Assembly (NCBI GenBank): GCA_035532935.1
Contig: DATKQE010000030.1
Coordinates: 5,329 to 69,328 of the forward strand
Direction: 5' to 3'
From: DATJLY01 sp035532935
GTDB taxonomy: Bacteria; Pseudomonadota; Alphaproteobacteria; ATCC43930; CGMCC-115725
Length of the DNA: 64,000 nt
Part shown: one piece after another, positions 1 through 8,239 of the stretch
Numbering within the stretch: the first letter of the stretch is position 1
Layout: every line of letters begins with the position of its first letter
Translations under genes and position numbers: made by a program
The notes under the pieces: model-generated
Told to the model about the DNA's origin: nothing
What the model saw: the letters and a program-made list of their open reading frames with translations, nothing else
Database searches by the model: none

Positions 1-83
1 ACGGTATCGACCCGCTCGCCGCGGGCGTGCATCCGCTGACCGGAAACTGCCGCTACAACCTTACCTTCCGCAAGGCGCTTTAG
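1..83 (+). CDS. alkB: AlkB-type alkylated DNA repair dioxygenase, C-terminal end (partial)
   Basis: Only the last 26 codons are inside the window (frame from base 3, stop TAG at 81-83). The tail HPLTGNCRYNLTFRKAL closely matches the C-terminus of E. coli AlkB, which ends in HPLT-x-x-CRYNLTFR. In the family the arginines here bind 2-oxoglutarate. AlkB is an Fe(II)/2-oxoglutarate dioxygenase that oxidatively demethylates 1-methyladenine and 3-methylcytosine in DNA. The call rests on a short but very characteristic motif; the iron-binding HxD motif is outside the window. The next gene converges on it 14 bases downstream. Confidence 0.8.
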   Translation, partial: GIDPLAAGVHPLTGNCRYNLTFRKAL

Positions 84-97
84 CGCGGTTGGCGCGG

Positions 98-1390
98 CTA
101 TTGGAGGTTGCTCGTGCCCGCGCGGAGCCGCCCGGGATCGAGCGCCACGTTGCGCACCGTGCCGTTCAGCGCCGGAACGGGTTTGCCGTCGACCAGGACC
201 GCGAGGCCCGAGGCATTGCCGGTCCGCAACACGAGCCCGGGACGGTCCGGCACGCGATAGGTGTCGCCGGCATGGAGCGTCCGCTCGGCGACGACGGTCT
301 GGGGCGCATCGGCTTCGCGCACCATGATCCAGCAATCCTTGACCGCACGGAGGGTGATGCGCGACGGCCCGTCGACTGCCCCGAAGACGTGGGCCGCCGG
401 CGCTGCCGGCGGCGCGGCCGCGGCCGCGGCAATCGACGGCGTCGGCTCGGCCGGCGGCGGCGCAGCAGTCGCGGCGGGCGGCTGCGAGGACGCCGTCACG
501 GCGGCAGGCGGCGGTGATGCCAGCGGCGGTGATGCCGGCGGCGGTGATGCGGGGGTCGTCTCAAGGGGCGGTAGCGTCGCCGTGACCACCGGCGCGGTAA
601 CGGCCGGAGGCGGCGAGGTCTCGGCCGGCTGACTCGGCGGTGTCGCGGCGGAAGCGGCGGGTGGTGGCGCGGCGGGGGCCGTTTGAGCCGCAGGCGGCGG
701 CGATGTCGGCGTACCGGCGACCGCGACCGATGGCAGCGTGGCGGCGGGAGCCGGCGCCGGCGTTGCATTCCCGGCGGCCGGGATCGGGGCGGAAGCCGAA
801 GCCGAGAACGAAGCTGGAGCGGGAGTCGCCGCCGGTGCGGGGGCAGGGGCCGAGGCTGCGGCAGGGGCTGGAGCCGGCCCGACCGAGGCCGGCGGCGGCG
901 GCATCAGGTCGGTCGGGACCGCGGCCACCCGCTCCGGCCGGGTGCGGTCGCCGGTCGTGAGGTAGTGCCAGATGCCATAGGCACAGACCGCCAACACGAA
1001 GGCTGCCAGCAACATCCGCCCGCCGGGAACGCTGCGCGGCGTGAGCGGCATGGGAAAGGACAGGTCGCGCCGCCGCTCTAGCCGGCCGGCCGCCTCCTGC
1101 TTGAAGCGCCGCACCGCCTCGTCGCCGTCGAGGCCGAGATGGAGCGCATAGGCGCGGACGAAGCCCAGCGCATAGACCGGGCCCGGCAGACGGTCATAAC
1201 GCCCCTGTTCGATCGCAGCGAGATAGGGCGCGCGGATGCGCAGCGAGGCGGCAATGGTCTCGATCTCGACCCCGTGCTCCCTCCGGGCGTCGCGCAGCAG
1301 GTCGCCGACGGTGGCCCGCGCGTGCGGCGCCGGTCCCTTGTCGTCGCCAGCAGGGCCCTTCGGCTCCGGAGCGGGAGCAATATTTGCCAT
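98..1390 (-). CDS. RodZ-like membrane protein: helix-turn-helix, TM segment, Pro/Ala linker, DUF4115
   Basis: About 430 residues. The N-terminus (roughly 25-95) is a RodZ-type helix-turn-helix (VGDLLRDARREHGVEIETIA, then IRAPYLAAIEQGRYDRLPG). A basic stretch and one membrane segment follow near residues 125-145. A very long Ala/Pro-rich linker (about 155-335) comes next, then a C-terminal DUF4115 domain (RITLRAVKDCWIMVREAD). RodZ links the MreB cytoskeleton to the envelope, with HTH inside and DUF4115 outside. The linker is unusually long and contains short tandem repeats. The start is ATG at 1390; a TTG two codons upstream is less likely. It lies 52 bases downstream of ptsP on the same strand. 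A role in cell shape is inferred from the architecture only. Confidence 0.8.
   Translation of the reverse strand: MANIAPAPEPKGPAGDDKGPAPHARATVGDLLRDARREHGVEIETIAASLRIRAPYLAAIEQGRYDRLPGPVYALGFVRAYALHLGLDGDEAVRRFKQEAAGRLERRRDLSFPMPLTPRSVPGGRMLLAAFVLAVCAYGIWHYLTTGDRTRPERVAAVPTDLMPPPPASVGPAPAPAAASAPAPAPAATPAPASFSASASAPIPAAGNATPAPAPAATLPSVAVAGTPTSPPPAAQTAPAAPPPAASAATPPSQPAETSPPPAVTAPVVTATLPPLETTPASPPPASPPLASPPPAAVTASSQPPAATAAPPPAEPTPSIAAAAAAPPAAPAAHVFGAVDGPSRITLRAVKDCWIMVREADAPQTVVAERTLHAGDTYRVPDRPGLVLRTGNASGLAVLVDGKPVPALNGTVRNVALDPGRLRAGTSNLQ
511..555. repeat. Three tandem 15-base units in the RodZ-like linker
   Basis: Three consecutive 15-base copies beginning GCGGTGATGC (511-525, 526-540, 541-555), the last one diverged at its end. 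On the coding strand they give a five-residue repeat of the type ASPPP/ASPPL. This is typical of slippage-driven growth of a disordered periplasmic linker. Confidence 0.75.
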
Positions 1391-1442
1391 GTGCAAGACG
1401 TCCCGAACTGCCGAATCCGTTGTACCAAATCACGGCGCGCCG

Positions 1443-3716
1443 TCAAACGGCGATACCATGATCGGCGCAGAAATCGCGCAGCCTGTCACGGAGACTGTGG
1501 GTGGGTCGGGTCTCGCATTCCGCCAGGAATTGGCACAGCGCCGCGAGATCGAGGCTGCGAATTGTCGCCTTCACCCGTCCGAGCGAGGCCGGCGACATCG
1601 ACAGGGTACGGAACCCGACGCCGAGGAGCGCCGCGGCGCCAAGCGGCTCGCCCGCCATCTCGCCGCACAACGCAAGCTGGACCCGGTGGCGCGCGGCAGC
1701 CGCCACGACCGCGCCAAGCGCCCGCAGCACCGGCGGCGACAGCGGATCGTAGCGCTCGGCGAGCTGCGGGTTGCCGCGGTCGCAGGCGAAAAAGAACTGC
1801 ACCAGGTCGTTGGTGCCGACCGAAAGGAAATCGATCCGCGGCATGAGCGCGTCGAGCTGGAACAGCAGCGACGGGACCTCGAGCATGGCGCCTACTTCGA
1901 CCACGGCCGGCAGCGGATCGCAGTCGCGGCGCCAGGCGCGCTCCAACTCGAGATCGAGCACCGCGCGCGCCGCCTCGAGTTCGGCGACTTCGGCGATCAT
2001 CGGGAACATGATGCGCAGCCGCCGCCCTGCAGCGGCGCGGATGAGCGCGCGGAGCTGCTGGCGCAGGATCGCCGGCCGGTCGAGCGCGATGCGGATGGCA
2101 CGCCAGCCCATCGCCGGGTTCTCGTCGGTGCTCTCGGGCATGTAAGGCAAGAGCTTGTCGCCGCCCACGTCGAGGGTGCGGAACGTCACCGGCCGGTCGC
2201 CGACCTGCTCCAGCACGCGGCGATAGAGCTGCGTCTGTTGCTCGACGGTCGGGAAGCGGTCGCGAAGCATGTAATGCAGCTCGGTGCGGAACAGGCCGAT
2301 GCCCTCGGCGCCGGTCTCATCGAGATAGGGGAGATCGAGGAGCAGGCCGGAATTGAGTTGCAGGCTGACGCGCACGCCGTCGAGCGTTTCCGCCGGCACG
2401 CCGCGCAGCGCCGCATAGCGAATGCGCTCGCCGCGCTCGACGTCGATGCGCTGCTCGATCGCCTGCTGCACGTCCTCGGTCGGGCGCAGCACGACCACCG
2501 CCTCGTCGCCGTCGACGGCGACGAGGTCGCCGGTCTCGACCCGGCTCAGCACATCGTTGACCCGCCCCACGACGGGAATGTCGAGCGCACGGGCGACGAT
2601 GGCGACATGGGCCGTGGGCGAGCCCTCTTCGAGCACCAGCCCCCGGAGGCGGCGACGGTCGTAATCGAGCAGCTCCGCCGGCCCCATCGCCCGGGCGATC
2701 AGGATGAACTCGTCCGGCAGCTCGGCCGCGGCCGCGGTCAGGTGACGGCCGGAGAGATGGCGCTGCAATCGTGTGGCGAGATCGTCGAGGTCGACCAGCC
2801 GTTCGCGCAGATAGGGATCGCTCGCCTGCGACAGCCGCACGCGCGTGTCTTCCTGTACCTTCTGCACCGCCGCCTCGGCCGTGAGCCCGCTGCGCACCGC
2901 CTCGGTCATGCGCTGGACCCAGCCGCGGTCGGCGGCGAACATGCGATAGCTCTCGAGCACGTCGCGAGGTTCGCCGTGGTCGGCCACGTCGCTCGCGGCG
3001 AGGAGATCGTCGATCGCGCTCTGCATCGAGGCGACGGCGCCGCGCAGCCGCTCGAGCTCCTGTTGCGGGTTCTCGGCGACAACCTGCCGGATGACCACGC
3101 GCGGCTCGTGCAGCACTGCCGCGCCCTGCGCCAGCCCGCCATTGATGCGCACGCCCTCGAGCCGCAGCGGCTGGGCGCCCACCGCGTTCGCGGGCTGCAG
3201 TTCGAGCGGGTTCACCAATTCGCCGCTCGCCACCATCTCGGCGACGATCATGGCGATGGTCTGCAGCGCCTCGACCTCGTCCTCGGTGTAGTGACGCAGC
3301 GTCCGGTTCTGGACCACGAGGACGCCCACCACATGCCCGCCGCGCAGGATCGGCACCCCCAGCAACGAGTGGAAGATCTCCTCGCCGGTCTCGGGCCGAT
3401 AGGCGAAATCGGGATGGGACTGCGCGTCCGCGAGCGCGAGCGGCCGCGCCGTCGCGGCAATGACGCCGACCAGGCCCTCGCCCACGCGCAGCCGCGTGCG
3501 GTGCACGGCCTCGGGCCGCAAGCCCTCGGTAGCGAACAGCTCCAGCACCTCGCCCGCGCGCATGACGTAGCACGAGCACACCTCCGCCACCATCTCGCCG
3601 GCGATGATGTGAACGACGGCGTTGAGACGCTGCTGCGCCGTCCCCGCACCGGCCATCGTATCGCGCAGCCGGCGCAGGACGCGGCGGTATCCCGGGACCG
3701 CCGCCGTCGGCTCCAT
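1443..3716 (-). CDS. ptsP: PtsP, enzyme I of the nitrogen phosphotransferase system
   Basis: 757 residues, the normal length for EI-Ntr. An N-terminal GAF sensor domain (about 20-165) precedes the enzyme I core. The phosphohistidine domain carries GSPTAHVAIVARAL with the active-site His. The C-terminal PEP-binding barrel carries GTNDLVQFFFACDRGNP and the catalytic-Cys motif LALCGEMAGEP. The protein takes phosphate from PEP and passes it to NPr and then EIIA-Ntr, a regulatory relay tied to nitrogen and potassium status; the partners are not in this window. Its ATG overlaps the stop of the upstream flavin oxidoreductase by one base (TGATG). lysC lies just upstream of that gene, an arrangement I recall as common in alphaproteobacteria. 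Confidence 0.95.
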   Translation of the reverse strand: MEPTAAVPGYRRVLRRLRDTMAGAGTAQQRLNAVVHIIAGEMVAEVCSCYVMRAGEVLELFATEGLRPEAVHRTRLRVGEGLVGVIAATARPLALADAQSHPDFAYRPETGEEIFHSLLGVPILRGGHVVGVLVVQNRTLRHYTEDEVEALQTIAMIVAEMVASGELVNPLELQPANAVGAQPLRLEGVRINGGLAQGAAVLHEPRVVIRQVVAENPQQELERLRGAVASMQSAIDDLLAASDVADHGEPRDVLESYRMFAADRGWVQRMTEAVRSGLTAEAAVQKVQEDTRVRLSQASDPYLRERLVDLDDLATRLQRHLSGRHLTAAAAELPDEFILIARAMGPAELLDYDRRRLRGLVLEEGSPTAHVAIVARALDIPVVGRVNDVLSRVETGDLVAVDGDEAVVVLRPTEDVQQAIEQRIDVERGERIRYAALRGVPAETLDGVRVSLQLNSGLLLDLPYLDETGAEGIGLFRTELHYMLRDRFPTVEQQTQLYRRVLEQVGDRPVTFRTLDVGGDKLLPYMPESTDENPAMGWRAIRIALDRPAILRQQLRALIRAAAGRRLRIMFPMIAEVAELEAARAVLDLELERAWRRDCDPLPAVVEVGAMLEVPSLLFQLDALMPRIDFLSVGTNDLVQFFFACDRGNPQLAERYDPLSPPVLRALGAVVAAAARHRVQLALCGEMAGEPLGAAALLGVGFRTLSMSPASLGRVKATIRSLDLAALCQFLAECETRPTHSLRDRLRDFCADHGIAV

Positions 3717-4774
3717 CAGGCTTCCGCCTCATAGGGTAAGAACGGCGCCTCGCGCCGGGCAAGCGCTTCCGCCGCCTGGCCCACCAGCTCGGCGATGATC
3801 TCGCGCGTCGACTGCGTGCGCGTGACCATGCCGACGCTTTGGCCCGCCATCAGCGAGCCGCGCTCGATATCGCCGTCGATCACGGCGCGGCGCAGCGCCC
3901 CGGCCCAGAAATGCTCGATCTCGAGCTGCGCCTCCTTCTGGGCCAACTCGCCGCGGTTGAAGCGGTCGATGACACCGCGCTGCAGCACCATGAATTCCTG
4001 CATCCCCTCGTTGACGAGCGCGCGCACCGGGATCACGGGAAAGCGCGGATCGAGCTGCGGCGAGGGCACCGCATCGCGCGCCCCGGCGCGGATGAAGGCC
4101 TGCTTGAAGCGCGGATGCGCGATCGATTCATGCGCCGCGACGAAGCGCGTGCCGAGCTGCACGCCGGCAGCGCCCATCTCGAGATAGGCGAGGATCGCTT
4201 CGCCGCGGCCGATGCCGCCCGCGACGAACACCGGCACCTCGGTGACATGCGGCAGGATCTCCTGCGCGAGGACCCCGGTCGCGACCGGGCCGATATGGCC
4301 GCCCGCCTCCATGCCCTCGATGACGAGGGCGTCGGCCCCCATGCGCACGAGCTTCTTCGCGATCGCCAGCGCCGGCGCGAAGCAGATGACGCGCGCGCCC
4401 GCATCCTTGATCCGCGCCACCGCCTGCGCCGTGGGGAGCCCGCCCGCGAGCACGACATGACCGACCCGCCGCGCCGCGCACACCGCGATCAGCGCCATGA
4501 GGTCGGGATGGAGCGTGATGAGATTGACGCCGAACGGGCGGTCGGTCCGGTCGTAGGTCGCGACGATCTCGGCATCGAGCTGCGCCGGCCCCATCGCGCC
4601 GCAGGCGATGATGCCGAACCCGCCGGCATTGGAGATCGCAGCGACAAGGTTGCGCTCCGACACCCAGGTCATGGCGCCGCCCATGATCGCCGTATCGCAG
4701 CCGAGGAAGGCGCGTCCGCGCCGCCACAGCAGGTCGAGCCGGCGCCGCTCTCGGGATGCCGCCTCAGCTTGCAT
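3716..4774 (-). CDS. Nitronate monooxygenase-family FMN oxidoreductase
   Basis: 352 residues from ATG 4774. This is a TIM-barrel flavoprotein of the nitronate monooxygenase / enoyl-ACP reductase II family. The N-terminal part reads IMGGAMTWVSERNLVAAISN, and the family motif EGMEAGGHIGPV holds the active-site histidine. GGIGRGEAILAYLEMGAAGV and QLGTRF are typical of the FMN-phosphate site. Members oxidise alkyl nitronates or reduce enoyl substrates; substrate specificity cannot be read from the sequence. The chosen start overlaps the end of lysC by 11 bases; an earlier in-frame start would overlap further. The gene is co-transcribed with lysC and ptsP. Confidence 0.85.
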   Translation of the reverse strand: MQAEAASRERRRLDLLWRRGRAFLGCDTAIMGGAMTWVSERNLVAAISNAGGFGIIACGAMGPAQLDAEIVATYDRTDRPFGVNLITLHPDLMALIAVCAARRVGHVVLAGGLPTAQAVARIKDAGARVICFAPALAIAKKLVRMGADALVIEGMEAGGHIGPVATGVLAQEILPHVTEVPVFVAGGIGRGEAILAYLEMGAAGVQLGTRFVAAHESIAHPRFKQAFIRAGARDAVPSPQLDPRFPVIPVRALVNEGMQEFMVLQRGVIDRFNRGELAQKEAQLEIEHFWAGALRRAVIDGDIERGSLMAGQSVGMVTRTQSTREIIAELVGQAAEALARREAPFLPYEAEA

Positions 4775-5984
4775 CGAGGCCGTAGGCCGTATGCAGCGCG
4801 CGCAGGGCAAGCTCGGTATATTCCTCGGCGACCAGCACGCTCACCTTGATCTCGGAGGTCGAGATCACCTGGATGTTGATGCCCTTCTCGGCGAGCGCCT
4901 GGAACATCTGCTTGGCGACGCCGACATGGCTGCGCATGCCGACGCCGATGACCGAGATCTTGACGACGTTGGGATCGGGCTTGAGCGCCGCATAGCCCAA
5001 TTGCGCGCGCCGCTCGTCGAGCACCTTCACGGCACGGTCGAGGTCGGACTTGGTGACGGTGAAGGTGAGGTCGGTGGTGCGGCCATCGTCGGAGATGTTC
5101 TGCACGATCATGTCGACATTGATTGCGTGATCGGCGAGCGGGCCGAAGATCGCCGCCGCCACGCCCGGTCGGTCGGCGACCTTGATGAGCGTGATCTTGG
5201 CCTCGTCGCGGCTATAGGCGATGCCGCTCACGACCTGCTTTTCCACGATCTCGTCCTCGTCCACCACTATGGTTCCCGGAATGTCGGCGAAGCTCGACAG
5301 CACCTGCACCCGGACCCGGTGATTCATCGCCAGTTCGACCGAGCGCGTCTGCAGCACCTTGGCCCCGAGACTGGCCAGCTCGAGCATTTCCTCATAGGTG
5401 ATCTTATCGAGCTTTCGCGCCTTCGCAACGATGCGTGGGTCGGTGGTATAGACGCCTTCCACATCGGTGAAGATATCACAGCGGTCGGCGCCCAGCGCCG
5501 CCGCCAGTGCCACCGCCGACGTGTCGGAGCCGCCGCGGCCAAGCGTGGTGATGCGGTTGTCGGGGCCGAGCCCCTGGAACCCCGCCACCACCGCGACCTG
5601 GCCTTCGCCCATACGGCGCAGCAGCTCCGCCGTCTCGATCGCCATGATGCGCGCCTTGCCGTGCACGCCGTCGGTGCGGACCGGCACCTGCCAGCCGAGC
5701 CACGAGCGCGCGTTGACGCCCAGCTCCTGCAGCGCCAGGGCGACAAGCCCGGCCGTGACCTGCTCGCCCGAGGCCACCACGGTGTCGTATTCGCGCGCAT
5801 CGTGCAGGCGCGAGGTCTCGCGCGTCCAGGCGACGAGCTGATCGGTGGTGCCGGCCATGGCCGAGACCACGACGGCGACCTCGTTCCCGGCATCGACCTC
5901 GCGCTTGACGCGATCGGCGACGCCGCGGATCCGCTCGATGGTGGCGACCGACGTGCCGCCGAATTTCTGCACGATGCGTGCCAT
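4764..5984 (-). CDS. lysC: Aspartate kinase
   Basis: 406 residues. The N-terminal amino-acid kinase domain begins MARIVQKFGGTSVAT, the diagnostic KFGGTSV motif, and continues with GRGGSDTSAVALAAAL and the nucleotide-site region FTDVEGVYTTDPRIV. Two C-terminal ACT domains (about 260-400) match the lysine/threonine-sensing regulatory part. It catalyses the first step from aspartate towards lysine, threonine, methionine and diaminopimelate. It heads a minus-strand operon with the flavin oxidoreductase and ptsP. It is divergent from ubiG, with a 154-base intergenic region that must hold both promoters. Confidence 0.96.
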   Translation of the reverse strand: MARIVQKFGGTSVATIERIRGVADRVKREVDAGNEVAVVVSAMAGTTDQLVAWTRETSRLHDAREYDTVVASGEQVTAGLVALALQELGVNARSWLGWQVPVRTDGVHGKARIMAIETAELLRRMGEGQVAVVAGFQGLGPDNRITTLGRGGSDTSAVALAAALGADRCDIFTDVEGVYTTDPRIVAKARKLDKITYEEMLELASLGAKVLQTRSVELAMNHRVRVQVLSSFADIPGTIVVDEDEIVEKQVVSGIAYSRDEAKITLIKVADRPGVAAAIFGPLADHAINVDMIVQNISDDGRTTDLTFTVTKSDLDRAVKVLDERRAQLGYAALKPDPNVVKISVIGVGMRSHVGVAKQMFQALAEKGINIQVISTSEIKVSVLVAEEYTELALRALHTAYGLDAS

Positions 5985-6138
5985 GGAATCGTGGTTATGC
6001 GGTTATAAGGAGTGGATGCCAGCACAGGCTGCATTGCCGGCGGTCGGGCTGCTATTCATACTCAATGGGGCGCCGCCGAAGCAAGAAGCGGGCAGACGGC
6101 GGCGTCGCGTCGTGCGTCCGGAACGAGGCCGATCGTCA

Positions 6139-6921
6139 ATGAATTTGGACAAATCCCCGCGTTCCGCCGGCGCCGGACCCGGCACGGATACGGACACCGT
6201 CGATGCCGACGAGGTCGAGCGCTTTGCCCGCGCGGCGGCGGCGTGGTGGGACCCCGAAGGCGCGTTCGGACCGCTGCACCGGCTCAACCCCGTGCGAATC
6301 GGCTTCATTCGCGATCGGCTGCTGCGGCATTTCGGGCGCGATCCACAGGCGCTGTCGCCGTTTTCCGGGCTGAGCCTGCTCGATATCGGCTGCGGCGGCG
6401 GGCTCGTCGCCGAGCCGATGGCGCGGCTGGGCTTCGCCGTGACCGCGATCGATGCCGACGCCAATGCGCTCGAAGTCGCGCGCGCTCATGCCGCGGCGAC
6501 GGGACTTGCCATCGACTACCGCGCGGCCGCGGTCGAAGATCTCGGCACCGGCGCCGGTTTCGATGCCGTTCTCGCGCTCGAAGTGGTCGAGCACGTGCGC
6601 GCGCCCCAGGTGTTCCTCGGCGCGGCGGCGCGGCTGGTGCGGCCGGGCGGCGCCTTGATCGCCGCCACGATCAATCGCACGGCGCGATCTTTTCTCCTCG
6701 CCATCATTGGCGCGGAACATGTGCTGCGCTGGGTCCCGCGCGGTACGCATCGCTGGGAGAAATTCTTGCGCCCCGCCGAATTGGCCGCCGGATTGCGCGC
6801 CGGCGGCCTGGTGCCGCACGCGGTCTGCGGCCTCGTCTATGTTCCAGGGCGCGGCTGGGTTCTGGCCTCGGACCTTTCGACAAATTTTTTACTAATTGCA
6901 ATCAAACCAAAGCAGAAATAA
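6139..6921 (+). CDS. ubiG: UbiG, ubiquinone biosynthesis O-methyltransferase
   Basis: 260 residues from ATG 6139. It is a class I SAM-dependent methyltransferase with motif I LLDIGCGGGLVAEPMARLG and the UbiG-typical N-terminus (EVERFARAAAAWWDPEGAFG, then LHRLNPVRIGFI). LEVVEHVRAP is the family's motif II region. It performs both O-methylations in ubiquinone synthesis. Upstream in-frame extension into the lysC side is unlikely, because the family normally starts close to the FARAAAAWWDP block. An isolated gene here, divergent from lysC. Confidence 0.93.
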   Translation: MNLDKSPRSAGAGPGTDTDTVDADEVERFARAAAAWWDPEGAFGPLHRLNPVRIGFIRDRLLRHFGRDPQALSPFSGLSLLDIGCGGGLVAEPMARLGFAVTAIDADANALEVARAHAAATGLAIDYRAAAVEDLGTGAGFDAVLALEVVEHVRAPQVFLGAAARLVRPGGALIAATINRTARSFLLAIIGAEHVLRWVPRGTHRWEKFLRPAELAAGLRAGGLVPHAVCGLVYVPGRGWVLASDLSTNFLLIAIKPKQK

Positions 6922-7044
6922 CCTTAGCGCGTACACCTGGGGGAACGTGCCAGGGATCGCGCTTGGAATTACGAAATCGCCCGCATGGCGTATGGGCACC
7001 GCCCATGCCGAGGGGAGGGCGAGGGGTGGACAGATGGTGCATCC

Positions 7045-7578
7045 ATGAATAGCGATTCTGCGCCCGGCGAAGTCTCGCGGCTCGTCGGCAAGATCAAATG
7101 GTTCAATCGCAGCAAACGCTTCGGTTTCATCGTCCCCGAGGACGGCACCGCGGACGTGTTCCTGCCGCTGGCAGTGCTGGAACGCTCGGGCTTCGGCGAC
7201 GCTCCCGACGGCGCGGGCGTGGTGTTCGAATGGGTGCAGGGACCGAAAGGCCGCGCGGCAACGCAGGTCCTCGATCTCGACGCCTCGACAGCACAGGCGC
7301 GCCCGCCGCGCGAAAGCCGCTTCCGTCAGCGCGATGACGGCGGCCATGGCGGCGCCGACATGGGACAGACCGAGATGCTCGACGGCGTCGTCAAATGGTA
7401 CGACCCGGCGCGCGGCTTCGGCTTCATCCTTCCCAATGACGGCGGCAAGGACATCTTTGTCCACGTCACCGCGCTGCGCCGCTCGGGACTCGAAGGGCTG
7501 GAGCCGGGGCAACCCGTGCGCATGACCGTGTCACAGGCACGCCGCGGCCGCGAGGCCTCGCAGATCACGCTGCTCTGA
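7045..7578 (+). CDS. Cold-shock protein with two cold-shock domains
   Basis: 177 residues from ATG 7045. Two OB-fold cold-shock domains are visible. The first (about 12-75) has GKIKWFNRSKRFGFIVPEDG, the second (about 113-177) has VVKWYDPARGFGFILPNDGG followed by DIFVHVTALRRSG. Both keep the RNP1-like aromatic patch (KRFGFI / RGFGFI), though in RNP2 the first domain has DVFLPL where the second has DIFVHV. A Gln/Arg-rich linker joins them. Double-CSD proteins are common in alphaproteobacteria and bind single-stranded nucleic acid. The role (cold, stationary phase or salt) cannot be told from sequence. The 123-base leader after ubiG could hold its promoter. Confidence 0.92.
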   Translation: MNSDSAPGEVSRLVGKIKWFNRSKRFGFIVPEDGTADVFLPLAVLERSGFGDAPDGAGVVFEWVQGPKGRAATQVLDLDASTAQARPPRESRFRQRDDGGHGGADMGQTEMLDGVVKWYDPARGFGFILPNDGGKDIFVHVTALRRSGLEGLEPGQPVRMTVSQARRGREASQITLL

Positions 7579-7766
7579 TCCCGCCCGCGGCCGGCCCTGC
7601 CGGCGATAGGGTAGCCCGGACGGAAGCCACCGCCCGGGATGGCGGCGTGCGGCCGTCATCTTTCTTCGCCATCGCGACTACTCGCCCGGATCGCCCATCG
7701 CGACAGGCGGTGCCGCCGTCGCCCCGATCGAGCACTTGGGTAGCAGAAAGCATTGGCGGGACCGCC

Positions 7767-7771
7767 GAGTC
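7767..7771. promoter_or_regulatory. GANTC site upstream of gcrA (possible CcrM methylation site)
   Basis: GAGTC occurs 58 bases before the gcrA start codon. GcrA activates promoters carrying CcrM-methylated GANTC in Caulobacter. A single five-base motif is weak evidence, because chance occurrence is expected every few hundred bases. Confidence 0.3.
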
Positions 7772-7828
7772 GTGCTACTCTATTTAGTAGGCTACGCATG
7801 GCCAGACCACAGAATACGGTAGGACGCC

Positions 7829-8170
7829 ATGGACAGCATTTGGACATCCGAGCTTATCGACCGCCTGATCGCGCTGTGGGCCGAAGGCCTGCCGACGGCC
7901 GAGATCGGCCGCCGCCTCGCGATCAGCAAGAACGCCGTCATCGGCAAGGCGCACCGGCTGGCGCTCACGTCGCGCCCGTCGCCGCTGAAGAGCCCACCGG
8001 TTCGCCGCCGCGTCATCGGCATGCCGCCGCCAGCCTGCACCTGGCCGCAGGGTCATCCCGGCGACAAGGATTTCCGCTTCTGCGGCCGCCGCCCACTGCC
8101 CGGCAAGCCTTATTGCGCCGAGCACGCGGCCATGGCCTATCTCCGGCCGAAAAGCCACAGCGCCGCTTAG
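7829..8170 (+). CDS. gcrA: GcrA cell-cycle regulator
   Basis: 113 residues. The N-terminus WTSELIDRLIALWAEG followed by TAEIGRRLAISKNAVIGKAH is the conserved GcrA DNA-binding helix-turn-helix. The C-terminal part has the Cys-containing block PPPACTWPQGHPGDKDFRFCG seen in the family, with GKPYCAEH at the end; four cysteines could bind a metal, which is inference. GcrA is a sigma-70 cofactor restricted to alphaproteobacteria, recruiting RNA polymerase to methylated GANTC promoters. It is the strongest taxonomic marker here. It is somewhat shorter than the Caulobacter protein (about 170 residues), as in many other orders. Confidence 0.93.
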   Translation: MDSIWTSELIDRLIALWAEGLPTAEIGRRLAISKNAVIGKAHRLALTSRPSPLKSPPVRRRVIGMPPPACTWPQGHPGDKDFRFCGRRPLPGKPYCAEHAAMAYLRPKSHSAA

Positions 8171-8239
8171 AATTGCGCCGCTTTACCGGCGCCCGCCGTC
8201 GTGCGAGCCTGTGGCGGCGGCATGGTGGCGGAGGAAGCG

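Noticed and set aside
1236..3734. Plus-strand open frame of about 830 codons over ptsP
   Set aside because: Antisense shadow of ptsP with low-complexity His/Arg/Ala composition and no recognisable domain.
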